Made by a program: the position numbers and the translations under genes | DNA from: Aeromicrobium sp. | GTDB lineage: Bacteria; Actinomycetota; Actinomycetes; Propionibacteriales; Nocardioidaceae | Assembly (NCBI GenBank): GCA_025965175.1 | Contig: JAOPXL010000004.1 | Location: 1-44,842 of the forward strand | Length of the DNA: 44,842 bases | Direction of reading: 5' to 3' | Part shown: piece by piece, positions 7,675 to 14,420 of the stretch | How positions within the stretch are numbered: the first letter of the stretch is position 1 | Layout: every line of letters begins with the position of its first letter | The notes under the pieces: model-generated | Databases searched by the model: none | What the model was told of the DNA's origin: nothing | Seen by the model: only the letters and a program-made list of their open reading frames with translations

Positions 7675-8307
7675 ATGACCGAGTCCGCTCAAGTTGCCTC
7701 GCGTCAGGCCCAGAAGGAGCGCACGCGCCACCTGATCCTGGCGGCGGCGCTGGACCTCAGCCAGACGCAGGGCTTCGCGCAGATCAGCCTGCGCCAGGTG
7801 GCCCGGCACGCCGGCATCGTGCCGACGGCGTTCTACCGGCACTTCGACTCGATGGACGAGCTGGGGCTGGCACTGGTCGAGCAATCCTTCTCGACGCTGC
7901 GACACATGATCCGGGAGGCCCAGCGCGATCCCAAGGTCTTGGACAACATCATCGACGCGGCGGCCCAGGTCCTGGTCGAGACAGTCAAGCAGAGCAAGGC
8001 CCACTTCGCGTTCGTCGCCCGCGAGCGGGTCGGCGGCTCGGAGGCGGTGCGGCGGGCGATCCAGCACGAGCTGGACCTTTTCGTCAGCGAGCTGGCGGTC
8101 GTCCTGGCCCGGCTGCCCAACATCGAGACGTGGTCGTCCGAGGACGTCCAGATGGTGTCTCGGCTGTTCGTCCGCAACATGGTCTCCAACGCCGAGGAGG
8201 TCGTGGACATGCCGGACGGGCGCCCCGACCTGGAGGAGAAGATCAAGGAGGGCGCCCGGCGTCAGATGCGCCTGATCGTCATCGGCTTCCGGGATTGGCG
8301 CAGCTGA
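7675..8307 (+). CDS. TetR-family repressor, FabR/DesT-like fatty acid regulator
   Basis: A 210-residue TetR-family regulator. The helix-turn-helix region (ISLRQVARHAGIVPTAFYRHF, about residues 36-56) followed by DSMDELGLALVEQSF closely follows the pattern of E. coli FabR and Pseudomonas DesT, which sense the saturated-to-unsaturated acyl ratio and control desaturation genes. It diverges from the reductase-desaturase genes, and a palindrome lies between them. The ATG at 7675 follows GGGGGA; an upstream in-frame start would run through the operator. The gene ends in a hairpin shared with the convergent SRPBCC gene. The acyl-CoA ligand is inferred from the family. Confidence 0.88.
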   Translation: MTESAQVASRQAQKERTRHLILAAALDLSQTQGFAQISLRQVARHAGIVPTAFYRHFDSMDELGLALVEQSFSTLRHMIREAQRDPKVLDNIIDAAAQVLVETVKQSKAHFAFVARERVGGSEAVRRAIQHELDLFVSELAVVLARLPNIETWSSEDVQMVSRLFVRNMVSNAEEVVDMPDGRPDLEEKIKEGARRQMRLIVIGFRDWRS

Positions 8308-8322
8308 GCGAAGCTCAGCTGC
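8300..8322. terminator. Hairpin spanning both stop codons of tetR and the SRPBCC gene
   Basis: A perfect 10-base stem (left arm GCAGCTGAGC, loop GAA) contains the TGA of tetR and the TGA of the convergent gene. No T-tract follows, but the position in a 7-base convergent gap suggests a two-way terminator. Confidence 0.6.
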
Positions 8323-8728
8323 CGCTGGCGACCTGTCGCTTGCCGAAGGTGTCCTGCGCAGCGGTGGCCAGGTTGTCGAGCGCCTGGGAGAAGACGTCGT
8401 CGCCCAGCGTGTCCTCGAGCGTCGCAAGCTGCGTCGGCTCGGCAGTGAACTCGGCGAACCACGTGACGTACGACGTGGAGTCGCTGGCTGACTCGACGAG
8501 GATCGTGGCGCGGTGGTCCTTGATTGGGAACGGCGGGTCGGGCATGTGGTACGAGAGGGTCATGCCGTCCTCATCGCGCTCCACGACCGAGACCACAAGC
8601 TCAGCGGAGGCCTCGGGGCCGCCGGTGTAGATGCGGAGCTTGGGGTGCCACTCGGCGAAGTCGTCGGCGAGCGACCAGACGACGTCAGCCGGTGCGGCGA
8701 CGAACGTACGGCGTGAGATGCGGGGCAT
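8315..8728 (-). CDS. SRPBCC family (polyketide cyclase/START-like) protein
   Basis: A 137-residue SRPBCC-fold protein. The start MPRISRRTFVAAPADVVWSLADDFAEWHPKL is the classic first strand and helix of the family, followed by VVERDEDGMTLSYHMPDPPFPIKDHRATI and a long C-terminal helix (LATLEDTLGDDVFSQALDNLATAAQDTF). These proteins bind hydrophobic ligands in a deep cavity; the ligand here is unknown. The ATG at 8728 has AAGGA upstream. It lies on the other side of tetR from the lipid cluster, converging on it, so a lipid ligand is possible but not shown. Confidence 0.83.
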   Translation of the reverse strand: MPRISRRTFVAAPADVVWSLADDFAEWHPKLRIYTGGPEASAELVVSVVERDEDGMTLSYHMPDPPFPIKDHRATILVESASDSTSYVTWFAEFTAEPTQLATLEDTLGDDVFSQALDNLATAAQDTFGKRQVASGS

Positions 8729-8880
8729 GAGAGTCCTTGCGAGATGCTGAACAGGTACCCCCATTCAACCCCGCGGGACGGCCCCACGTCGCGCCGACGG
8801 CGTGAGGTATTTCTCACCCCGGCCGACCGCCGCGTGCGATGCTCGGGGTGAAAACGCTCGCCCCGTGGGAAGGATCATCC

Positions 8881-9801
8881 ATGACCGACCGCCACCTCGT
8901 GATCGGAGCAGGCCCCGTCGGCCGGCACGTCGCCGGGCTCATCGCCGCCCGCGGGTCGGAGGTCGTCGTCGCGACCCGGTCCGGCACCGACACCGGGGTC
9001 GCAGGCGTGACCCACCTGCGGCTGGATGCCTCTGACGGCGATGCGCTGACGGCTGCCGCTGACGGCTTCACGGTGCTGTACAACTGCGCCAACCCCTCCG
9101 ACTACACGACGTGGGAGGAGGTTTGGCCCCCGTTGGCGGCGGCGATGCTGCGGGCCGCCGAACGTACGGGCGCGGTGTACGCCATCACCGGCAACCTCTA
9201 TCCGTACGGTCCCGTCGACGGTCCGATGCACGAAGGCCTGCCCGACGCGGCGACGGACCACAAGGGCGTGCTGCGCGCGCGGATGTGGGCCGAGGCCAGC
9301 GCAGCGCACGCGGCCGGGCGACTGCGTGCGGTCGAGGTGCGGGGCTCGGACTACATGGGGGCGGGCGTGGGCCCCAACGGGCACGTCACGCGTCAGGTCC
9401 CCGGCCTGCTGAAGGGCAGGCGCGCGTGGGTCATCGGTAGCAAATACCTGCCGCACACGTTCACCGACGTCCTCGATGCCGCCCGGCTGCTGGTGGCCAC
9501 CGCCGAGGACGAGTCGTCACACGGCCGGATCTGGCACGTCCCGAGCAACCCGCCACGGACGCAGGAGCAGGCCCTGACCGACGTCATGGCCGCCATCGGC
9601 CGACCGCCGCCGAAGGTGTCGCAGATCCCTGGGCCGGTCCTCGCGTCCCTGGCGCCCGTCATGCCGGTCGTCCGCGAGCTGCACCAGCTGTCCTACCAGT
9701 GGACCCGGCCGTACGTCCTGGACGACAGCGCGGCCCGGGCCCACTTCGGCATGGAGCCGACTTCCTGGGACGAGGTCTGCCGTCGCTCCGCCCAGTCGTG
9801 A
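8881..9801 (+). CDS. NAD-dependent epimerase/dehydratase-family oxidoreductase
   Basis: A 306-residue Rossmann-fold protein starting MTDRHLVIGAGPVGRHVAGLIAARG, with the nucleotide-binding GAGPVG at 9-14. The region LYNCANPSDYTTWEEVWPPLAAAML and the segment AVYAITGNLYPYGPVDGPM are typical of extended SDR proteins annotated as NAD-dependent epimerases. The usual YxxxK pair is not clearly present, so it may be an atypical member. The ATG at 8881 follows GGAAGGA; a start 14 codons upstream is less likely. It converges on the GNAT gene with a 2-base gap. The substrate is unknown. Confidence 0.8.
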   Translation: MTDRHLVIGAGPVGRHVAGLIAARGSEVVVATRSGTDTGVAGVTHLRLDASDGDALTAAADGFTVLYNCANPSDYTTWEEVWPPLAAAMLRAAERTGAVYAITGNLYPYGPVDGPMHEGLPDAATDHKGVLRARMWAEASAAHAAGRLRAVEVRGSDYMGAGVGPNGHVTRQVPGLLKGRRAWVIGSKYLPHTFTDVLDAARLLVATAEDESSHGRIWHVPSNPPRTQEQALTDVMAAIGRPPPKVSQIPGPVLASLAPVMPVVRELHQLSYQWTRPYVLDDSAARAHFGMEPTSWDEVCRRSAQS

Positions 9802-9803
9802 GG

Positions 9804-10454
9804 TCAGTCCGTGCCCATGAGCGACAGCATCTCGAGCGTCGGGTCCCAGCCGAGTGACCGGTAGAGTGCCCGGCCCGGCGCCGATGCGGCGAGCACGCCC
9901 CGCTCGGCTCCGCGCCCCATCGCCTGCCCCGTGAGGACTGCCATGACGTGGCGCCCGAGGCCACGGCGCTGGAACCTGGGGGTCGTCTCGACCGCGTCGA
10001 ACGTCGCGACCGACCCGAGCACGCCGACCGTGCCCCCGGCGGCCACGGCGTCCCCGCACTCCACGGTGTACGTCACGACGTTCCCGTCGACGTCCCAGCG
10101 GAACGTGAAGTCGTCCTCCAGCGGGGGAAGCGGCCCGTCTTGCAGGACCGTCGTCATGAGGGTCTCGTCGTCGCGGTCGACCCGTACGCCGGGCGGCAGG
10201 GGAGCGATCCGATAGTGACCGACGTCCTCGGCGAGCACCGTGAGCATCCCCCGTGGATTGCCGGCGAGGGATGGCAACAGGTCGCGGAACGCGGCGACAC
10301 CGGGGTCGACGCACACCAGCTCGGTCTCCCGGGTCCGTGACCCGACGTGGACGAGCGGCCAGCCGTCCACCTCCGTCGCGGTGAGGCTCCTGACGTGCAT
10401 CCAGGTGTCGAGCCACTCGGCGGTGATCCGGTGCGCGGTGGTGTCGAGGGCCAT
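9804..10454 (-). CDS. GNAT family N-acetyltransferase
   Basis: A 216-residue protein whose C-terminal part is a GNAT domain: SVATFDAVETTPRFQRRGLGRHVMAVLTGQAMGRGAERGVLAAS, with the acetyl-CoA pyrophosphate loop RRGLGR near residues 163-168, then APGRALYRSLGW, the usual final strand and helix. The N-terminal 100 or so residues are a second, degenerate domain as often seen in actinobacterial two-domain GNATs. The acceptor cannot be predicted. The ATG at 10454 is preferred over an upstream start in the same frame because the extra 38 codons overlap the STAS gene promoter and read like non-coding sequence. Confidence 0.8.
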   Translation of the reverse strand: MALDTTAHRITAEWLDTWMHVRSLTATEVDGWPLVHVGSRTRETELVCVDPGVAAFRDLLPSLAGNPRGMLTVLAEDVGHYRIAPLPPGVRVDRDDETLMTTVLQDGPLPPLEDDFTFRWDVDGNVVTYTVECGDAVAAGGTVGVLGSVATFDAVETTPRFQRRGLGRHVMAVLTGQAMGRGAERGVLAASAPGRALYRSLGWDPTLEMLSLMGTD

Positions 10455-10481
10455 GGGTCGATCATGGCAGCACGATCTCGC

Positions 10482-10487
10482 TATGAT
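10482..10487 (+). promoter_or_regulatory. Candidate -10 element upstream of the STAS gene
   Basis: TATGAT at 10482-10487 is a near-consensus -10 and would give a leader of about 70 bases before the STAS gene. No clear -35 is seen. Confidence 0.4.
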
Positions 10488-10566
10488 CGGGAGCGGTACT
10501 GAAGCTGCCACAAGGGTGACGTCCGTGTCGCCGTGATCCTGCGGATGTGTTCGGGGTGTGGAGAGC

Positions 10567-10929
10567 ATGGCTCACAAGATGGACGTGGACGTCCGGCACG
10601 AGGACCCCTTCACAGTCATCGAGGTCATCGGCGAGATCGACATCGAATCGGCCCCGTGGCTTCGCGAGATCGTGACGGAGCTGACCGACGCGGGCGCGGA
10701 CCGCTTGGTCTTCGACCTGTCGCAGGTGACCTTCGTCGACTCGATCGGTCTCGGCGTGTTCATCCTGGCCCGCAAGAAGATGTTGCTGCGCCGCCGCACG
10801 GTCGGCATCGTCGCGTCGACCCGGCGGGTCGTCGCGATCTTCCGGATCGCGGGTCTTGAGCAGCTGTTTCGCATCCGCCCGACGCTTGCCGCGGTGCTCG
10901 CCGACGAGGATCCCGCCGAGCCCGCCTAG
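10567..10929 (+). CDS. STAS-domain anti-sigma factor antagonist
   Basis: A 120-residue single STAS domain of the SpoIIAA/RsbV type: FTVIEVIGEIDIESAPWLREIV, then LVFDLSQVTFVDSIGLGVFILARKK, with the phospho-acceptor serine S59 in the DSIGLG motif. Such proteins, when unphosphorylated, bind an anti-sigma kinase and free an alternative sigma factor. No partner kinase or sigma factor gene is adjacent, so its target is elsewhere in the genome. The ATG at 10567 with GGAG five bases upstream is preferred; an in-frame GTG lies three codons earlier. A hairpin about 36 bases after the stop may end transcription. Confidence 0.88.
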   Translation: MAHKMDVDVRHEDPFTVIEVIGEIDIESAPWLREIVTELTDAGADRLVFDLSQVTFVDSIGLGVFILARKKMLLRRRTVGIVASTRRVVAIFRIAGLEQLFRIRPTLAAVLADEDPAEPA

Positions 10930-10964
10930 GCGGCTGCCGGGCGGGCGGCCGCGGGCAAAGAAGT

Positions 10965-10993
10965 GTCCCCGCGCCGTTGGTGCGGCCGGGGAC
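10965..10993 (+). terminator. Hairpin after the STAS gene
   Basis: GTCCCCG and CGGGGAC arms with a 15-base interior that can pair further (GCCG/CGGC). No T-tract follows. The rest of the 230-base gap to the next gene holds only a weak -10 candidate, TACGAT at 11088-11093. Confidence 0.45.
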
Positions 10994-11160
10994 GTTGAGC
11001 CCGGTGCCGCTAGATAGGGCGGTCCGGAACTGCTCCCAGCCTACCTCGCCGAGGCTCTTGGACCGTCATCGCGTCCCGGCGCGGCAGTACGATGCCGGTT
11101 ACACGAGGCGGTTGACCTGGACGGGGCCTGCCATCGGGATCGACCGAGGAGATGACGTCC

Positions 11161-11628
11161 ATGGCGACTGCCAAGAAGTCCGGCGCGGGGAACGAGGCGT
11201 CCGCGGGATTCACCGCGGCAGAGAAGGCCGCGATGAAGGATCGTGCGGCCGAGCTCAGGTCCGGCAAGAGCGCGGCCCGCGGTGTCATGAAGGCGGCCGC
11301 CGACCTCCAGAACGTCCTGGACCGAATCGCCGAGATGCCCGAGAAGGACCGGGTCGTCGCGGAGCGGGTCCACGAGCTCGTGACCGCGGCAGCGCCGGAT
11401 CTCGCGCCGAAGACCTGGTACGGCATGCCGGCCTACGCCAAGGACGGCAAGGTGCACTGCTTCTTCCAAGGCTCGGACAAGTTCGAGAGCCGCTACTGCA
11501 CGCTGGGCTTCAGCGACGGGGCGAGCCTGGACGACGGCACGATGTGGCCGACGGCGTACGCCCTGACCGTGCTCACCGCGGCCGACGAGCAGGCGATCAC
11601 GGCGCTCGTCCAGCGCGCCGTGGGCTGA
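11161..11628 (+). CDS. DUF1801-domain protein (YdhG-like)
   Basis: A 155-residue protein with a lysine/alanine-rich N-terminus (MATAKKSGAGNEASAGFTAAEKAAMKDRAAELRSG) and a C-terminal DUF1801 domain, recognised by WYGMPAYAKDGKVHCFFQGSDKFESRYCTLGFSDGASLDDGTMWPTAYAL. The family includes YdhG-like proteins and has been suggested to bind iron, but its function is not established. The start at 11161 has GAGGAG nine bases upstream; an ATG three codons earlier touches the ribosome site and is less likely. It converges on the secreted hydrolase gene with 15 bases between stops. Confidence 0.82.
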   Translation: MATAKKSGAGNEASAGFTAAEKAAMKDRAAELRSGKSAARGVMKAAADLQNVLDRIAEMPEKDRVVAERVHELVTAAAPDLAPKTWYGMPAYAKDGKVHCFFQGSDKFESRYCTLGFSDGASLDDGTMWPTAYALTVLTAADEQAITALVQRAVG

Positions 11629-11643
11629 GCCGGACCAGGTGGA

Positions 11644-13176
11644 CTACGGCGGGCAGCCGCCGATGTCGTCGATGTCGCCGTCGGCGAGGCGGGTCTGCCC
11701 GTCCCGTGCGGTGAACCCGTAGGCCGAGCAGTAGTAGAAGCTCAGGGCGCCCTTGCGGCTGAGCGTCGTGGGCTTCCACTGGCTCTTCCCGACCGGCTCG
11801 AGGTAGGGGAACGTCGTCGCGAGCAGCGGGTCGGCACCATCGGGCCGGGCAGCAAGGCCCTCGTGCTTGAGGTAGCGGTCGAGCCAGCGCTGGACGTAGA
11901 CGCTCGCCAGGTCCTGGCCGTGTCGGCTGGCCGGGAGGACCAGCGGAATGTCGGTGTACTCCAGGTGCGTCGATGCCCGCGGCACGACGAGCATCGCGTC
12001 GACGCCGGCGGCCTGCCATGCGTCGAAGCCGCTCTCCCGCTCCCGCGTCGGCCGGGGCTCACCCGGGGCAGGCAGCAGCGAGCTGCCCCCGGACAGGCTC
12101 GAGGGGGCCACTGTGAACCCATACTCGGACTGGATGGCCAGCGCCGGCACCGTGGGGACGACCTTGCCGACATCGGTCAGCTCGCCGCCCACGTCGAGTC
12201 CGCCACCCTGCAGCTTGTCGAGGGCGACGACGGCCGACACCCGGTCGTCGGTGCCCTGGACCCGGGAGACCGCGAAGGCGCCCAGCGAGTGGCCGATGAT
12301 CGCGAAGCGGCTGGTACGTCCGGGGGTCGCCGTGTGGGGGTCGGGCGTGCGGTCGAACTGCTCCCAGCGCGGGTTGAACGCGTCGACCTCGGCGCTGCCC
12401 GCCCCGACGTTCGCGTACGGGTCGTCGGGGGTGGAGAAGAAGAAGTCCGTGGCGTCCTCGGTGCCCTTGACGAAGTTGGCCGGCTGCTGCGACGGGACTC
12501 CCGGGCATCCGAGGAGCTCCTCGGCCTCAGGAGCGGCGAGGGGGTTGCAGAACGGGACGTCGGAGCCGGGCTGGTGGGGGAGGGTCTCGCTCGTGCCCTG
12601 GCCCTGGACGTCGTAGACGAGGACCTCGTAGCCGCGCTCAGCCAGGTCCTGGGCGAGCCACCAGTACATGCGCTCGGACCCCTGCACCGAACCCGGCGTG
12701 ATCACGACGCCGGGGAAGGGTCCGGTCAGCAGCTTGCCGGTGTAGGGATCCTTGGCGCCGGGCTTCGGCGTGAAGACGTCGCCGCGCAGCAGCGCGCCGT
12801 ACCGGTTGGTGAAGGCGACCGGGGTGATGACGCCGCGCGTGCCGTCCCAGCCGACGCGAAGCGGGTTGCCGACGTTCCAGCCGGGGACCAAGTTGCCGGC
12901 GGTGAGTGCTGGACGCAGGGGGTTGGCTGCCTGCGCCACGAGCTGCGTGACGCTCGTCGCGGTGGCCTCCTGGACGAGGGCAGGAAGGTAGTTGAGGTTG
13001 CCGAGCTGTCCGCCGGGCCCGATGACCCGGCCGTAGGCGTTCGTGATGTTGCCGAGGTCCCGCAGGACGTACGGCAGGGAGCCCGGTGCCGGGGCGGTGG
13101 TTGCGCGGGCCGACCCCATGGGGCTGATCACGAGCAGGCTCGCGCAGATGGCAACGATCGATCGACGTACGTTCAC
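11644..13176 (-). CDS. Secreted alpha/beta-hydrolase (lipase/esterase-like)
   Basis: A 510-residue protein with a Sec signal peptide (MNVRRSIVAICASLLVISPMGSARA, likely cleaved near residue 25). The nucleophile elbow GHSLG is at 295-299 (Ser297), preceded by PGVVITPGSVQGSERMYWWLAQDLAERGYEVLVYDVQGQG, the oxyanion-side strand and helix of an alpha/beta-hydrolase. A late STHLEYTDIP segment may supply the catalytic histidine. Cysteines at 210, 224 and near the C-terminus could form disulfides after export. The gene starts with GTG at 13176 after AGGA. An operator-like half-site overlaps the start codon (see findings). The substrate is unknown; an ester or lipid is likely. Confidence 0.83.
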   Translation of the reverse strand: MNVRRSIVAICASLLVISPMGSARATTAPAPGSLPYVLRDLGNITNAYGRVIGPGGQLGNLNYLPALVQEATATSVTQLVAQAANPLRPALTAGNLVPGWNVGNPLRVGWDGTRGVITPVAFTNRYGALLRGDVFTPKPGAKDPYTGKLLTGPFPGVVITPGSVQGSERMYWWLAQDLAERGYEVLVYDVQGQGTSETLPHQPGSDVPFCNPLAAPEAEELLGCPGVPSQQPANFVKGTEDATDFFFSTPDDPYANVGAGSAEVDAFNPRWEQFDRTPDPHTATPGRTSRFAIIGHSLGAFAVSRVQGTDDRVSAVVALDKLQGGGLDVGGELTDVGKVVPTVPALAIQSEYGFTVAPSSLSGGSSLLPAPGEPRPTRERESGFDAWQAAGVDAMLVVPRASTHLEYTDIPLVLPASRHGQDLASVYVQRWLDRYLKHEGLAARPDGADPLLATTFPYLEPVGKSQWKPTTLSRKGALSFYYCSAYGFTARDGQTRLADGDIDDIGGCPP

Positions 13177-13179
13177 TCA
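13165..13179 (-). promoter_or_regulatory. Half-operator-like sequence at the hydrolase start codon
   Basis: On the minus strand the 15 bases TGAGTGAACGTACGT match the left arm and centre of the 7551-7574 operator at 14 of 15 positions, but the right arm is missing. It covers the GTG start of the secreted hydrolase. It could be a weak site for the same TetR protein or chance. Confidence 0.25.
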
Positions 13180-13297
13180 GGCATCCTCGAGGGTCGCCCT
13201 CCCACCGGAAACCTAGCCGATCGCCCCAGTTCGCGCCACAGGTCTGAACCTTGAGGGGAGGGCTGCCCGATCGCCCGCAGTGAGTAGGGTCGGCACC

Positions 13298-13639
13298 ATG
13301 AGCACGGATTGGCGGACCCAGACGGTGGACAAGGTGCGTTCGCTCGTGGTGCTCGCGGAGCCCGCGATCGTCGAGGAGGCGAAGTGGCGCAAGGCGTCGA
13401 ACCCCGACGGTGTGCCGACGTTCTCCAGCTCCGGACTGGTCTGCACGCTGGAGACCTACAAGGACAAGGTCAAGGTGACCTTCGCCAAGGGAGCGTCACT
13501 GGTCGATCCCGTCGGCCTGTTCAACGCGAGCCTGGATGCCGGCACCCGCCGGGCGATCGACATCCGCGAGGACGACTCGCTCGACGAGGACGCGTTCGTG
13601 GCCCTGATCCGCGAGGCCATTGAGCTCAATCGGTCCTGA
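13298..13639 (+). CDS. DUF1801 family protein
   Basis: A 113-residue single-domain DUF1801 protein: EEAKWRKASNPDGVPTFSSSGLVCTLETYKDKVKVTFAKGASLVDPVGLFNASLDAGTRRAIDIREDD is the full family pattern. It is only distantly similar to the other DUF1801 protein in the window (11161-11628). A -10 candidate TAGGGT (13285-13290) lies seven bases before the ATG, suggesting a leaderless transcript. The stop is 1 base from the convergent DUF427 stop. Function unknown. Confidence 0.82.
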   Translation: MSTDWRTQTVDKVRSLVVLAEPAIVEEAKWRKASNPDGVPTFSSSGLVCTLETYKDKVKVTFAKGASLVDPVGLFNASLDAGTRRAIDIREDDSLDEDAFVALIREAIELNRS

Positions 13640-13640
13640 C

Positions 13641-14420
13641 TCAGGTCGTCGGCCGGTGCTTCTTGGCGCTGAACGGCGAGGTGGGTCGCGGCTGGGGCGC
13701 GCCGTCAACCGTGATGTCGACGACCTCGTTGTAGAACGCCAGTCGGCCCGCGATCTTTCCGACCGCAGGCAGCGGCGCCGAGTAGCACCAGACGATGTCG
13801 ACGGCATCGGGTCGGCCGGTCACGCTCCAGTACTGGTCCGCGATGCCCTTGTAGGGGCAGCGGCTGCGATTGCTGGTCGGCGTCAGTGCCTCGAGGCGCA
13901 CGTCCTCCCGGGGCAGGTAGTAGCGCGTCGGCAGGTCGGTCTCCAGGAGGAGGACCGGCCGCAGGCTGTCCGCCAGCGTGGTGCCGTCGAGCCGGACGAG
14001 GACGTGCCGGCTGCTGGCGAGCGTCTCGACCCGCTTGTGCGGGTCGCGGGGGTGGCCGGCCACGAGCTCGTCTTCCTCCATCCATCGGTCCAGGAGGCCG
14101 GGCTGCCAGCTCAGGACGAGCCGGTCGCTGAGCGCCGGGTCGTCCCGCACCCAGGCCGCGTGCGGGGCGGTGCGCCGGCCCACCGTGACGTCGTACCACT
14201 GCGACACCGGGCCCTGGGGCAGGAAGAAGAAGGGCTCGCGCGGCGGCGCCCCGTGTGACTCGGTCAGCAGGTCGGTCCGCACGTCGTTGTGGGGAAACGC
14301 GTACGAGGGGACCGGGAAGTCCTCCTCCCAGAACAGGAGTGGGTCCCGGCTCTCGACGATCGCGACGTCTTCGAGGTAGCCCCGCACCCACTTGTCGATG
14401 GGCTCGGTCCGCACCCTCAC
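13641..14420 (-). CDS. DUF427 domain protein
   Basis: A 259-residue protein with two DUF427-like halves. The second is the clearer: LADSLRPVLLLETDLPTRYYLPREDVRLEALTPTSNRSRCPYKGIADQYWSV, ending in VDIVWCYSAPLPAVGKIAGRLAFYNEVVDITVDG. The first half carries VRVRTEPIDKWVRGYLEDVAIVESRDPLLFWEEDFPVPSYAFP. The family's role is unknown; the fold is a small beta structure with conserved Tyr and Cys-Pro-Tyr-Lys residues. The GTG start overlaps the stop of the upstream GH15 gene by 4 bases (GTGA), so the two are translationally coupled. A longer upstream frame is a shadow of GH15. Confidence 0.85.
   Translation of the reverse strand: MRVRTEPIDKWVRGYLEDVAIVESRDPLLFWEEDFPVPSYAFPHNDVRTDLLTESHGAPPREPFFFLPQGPVSQWYDVTVGRRTAPHAAWVRDDPALSDRLVLSWQPGLLDRWMEEDELVAGHPRDPHKRVETLASSRHVLVRLDGTTLADSLRPVLLLETDLPTRYYLPREDVRLEALTPTSNRSRCPYKGIADQYWSVTGRPDAVDIVWCYSAPLPAVGKIAGRLAFYNEVVDITVDGAPQPRPTSPFSAKKHRPTT

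Noticed and set aside
8839-8880. Upstream start for the epimerase-like gene
   Set aside because: The extra 14 codons lack a ribosome site and family similarity; ATG at 8881 has GGAAGGA.
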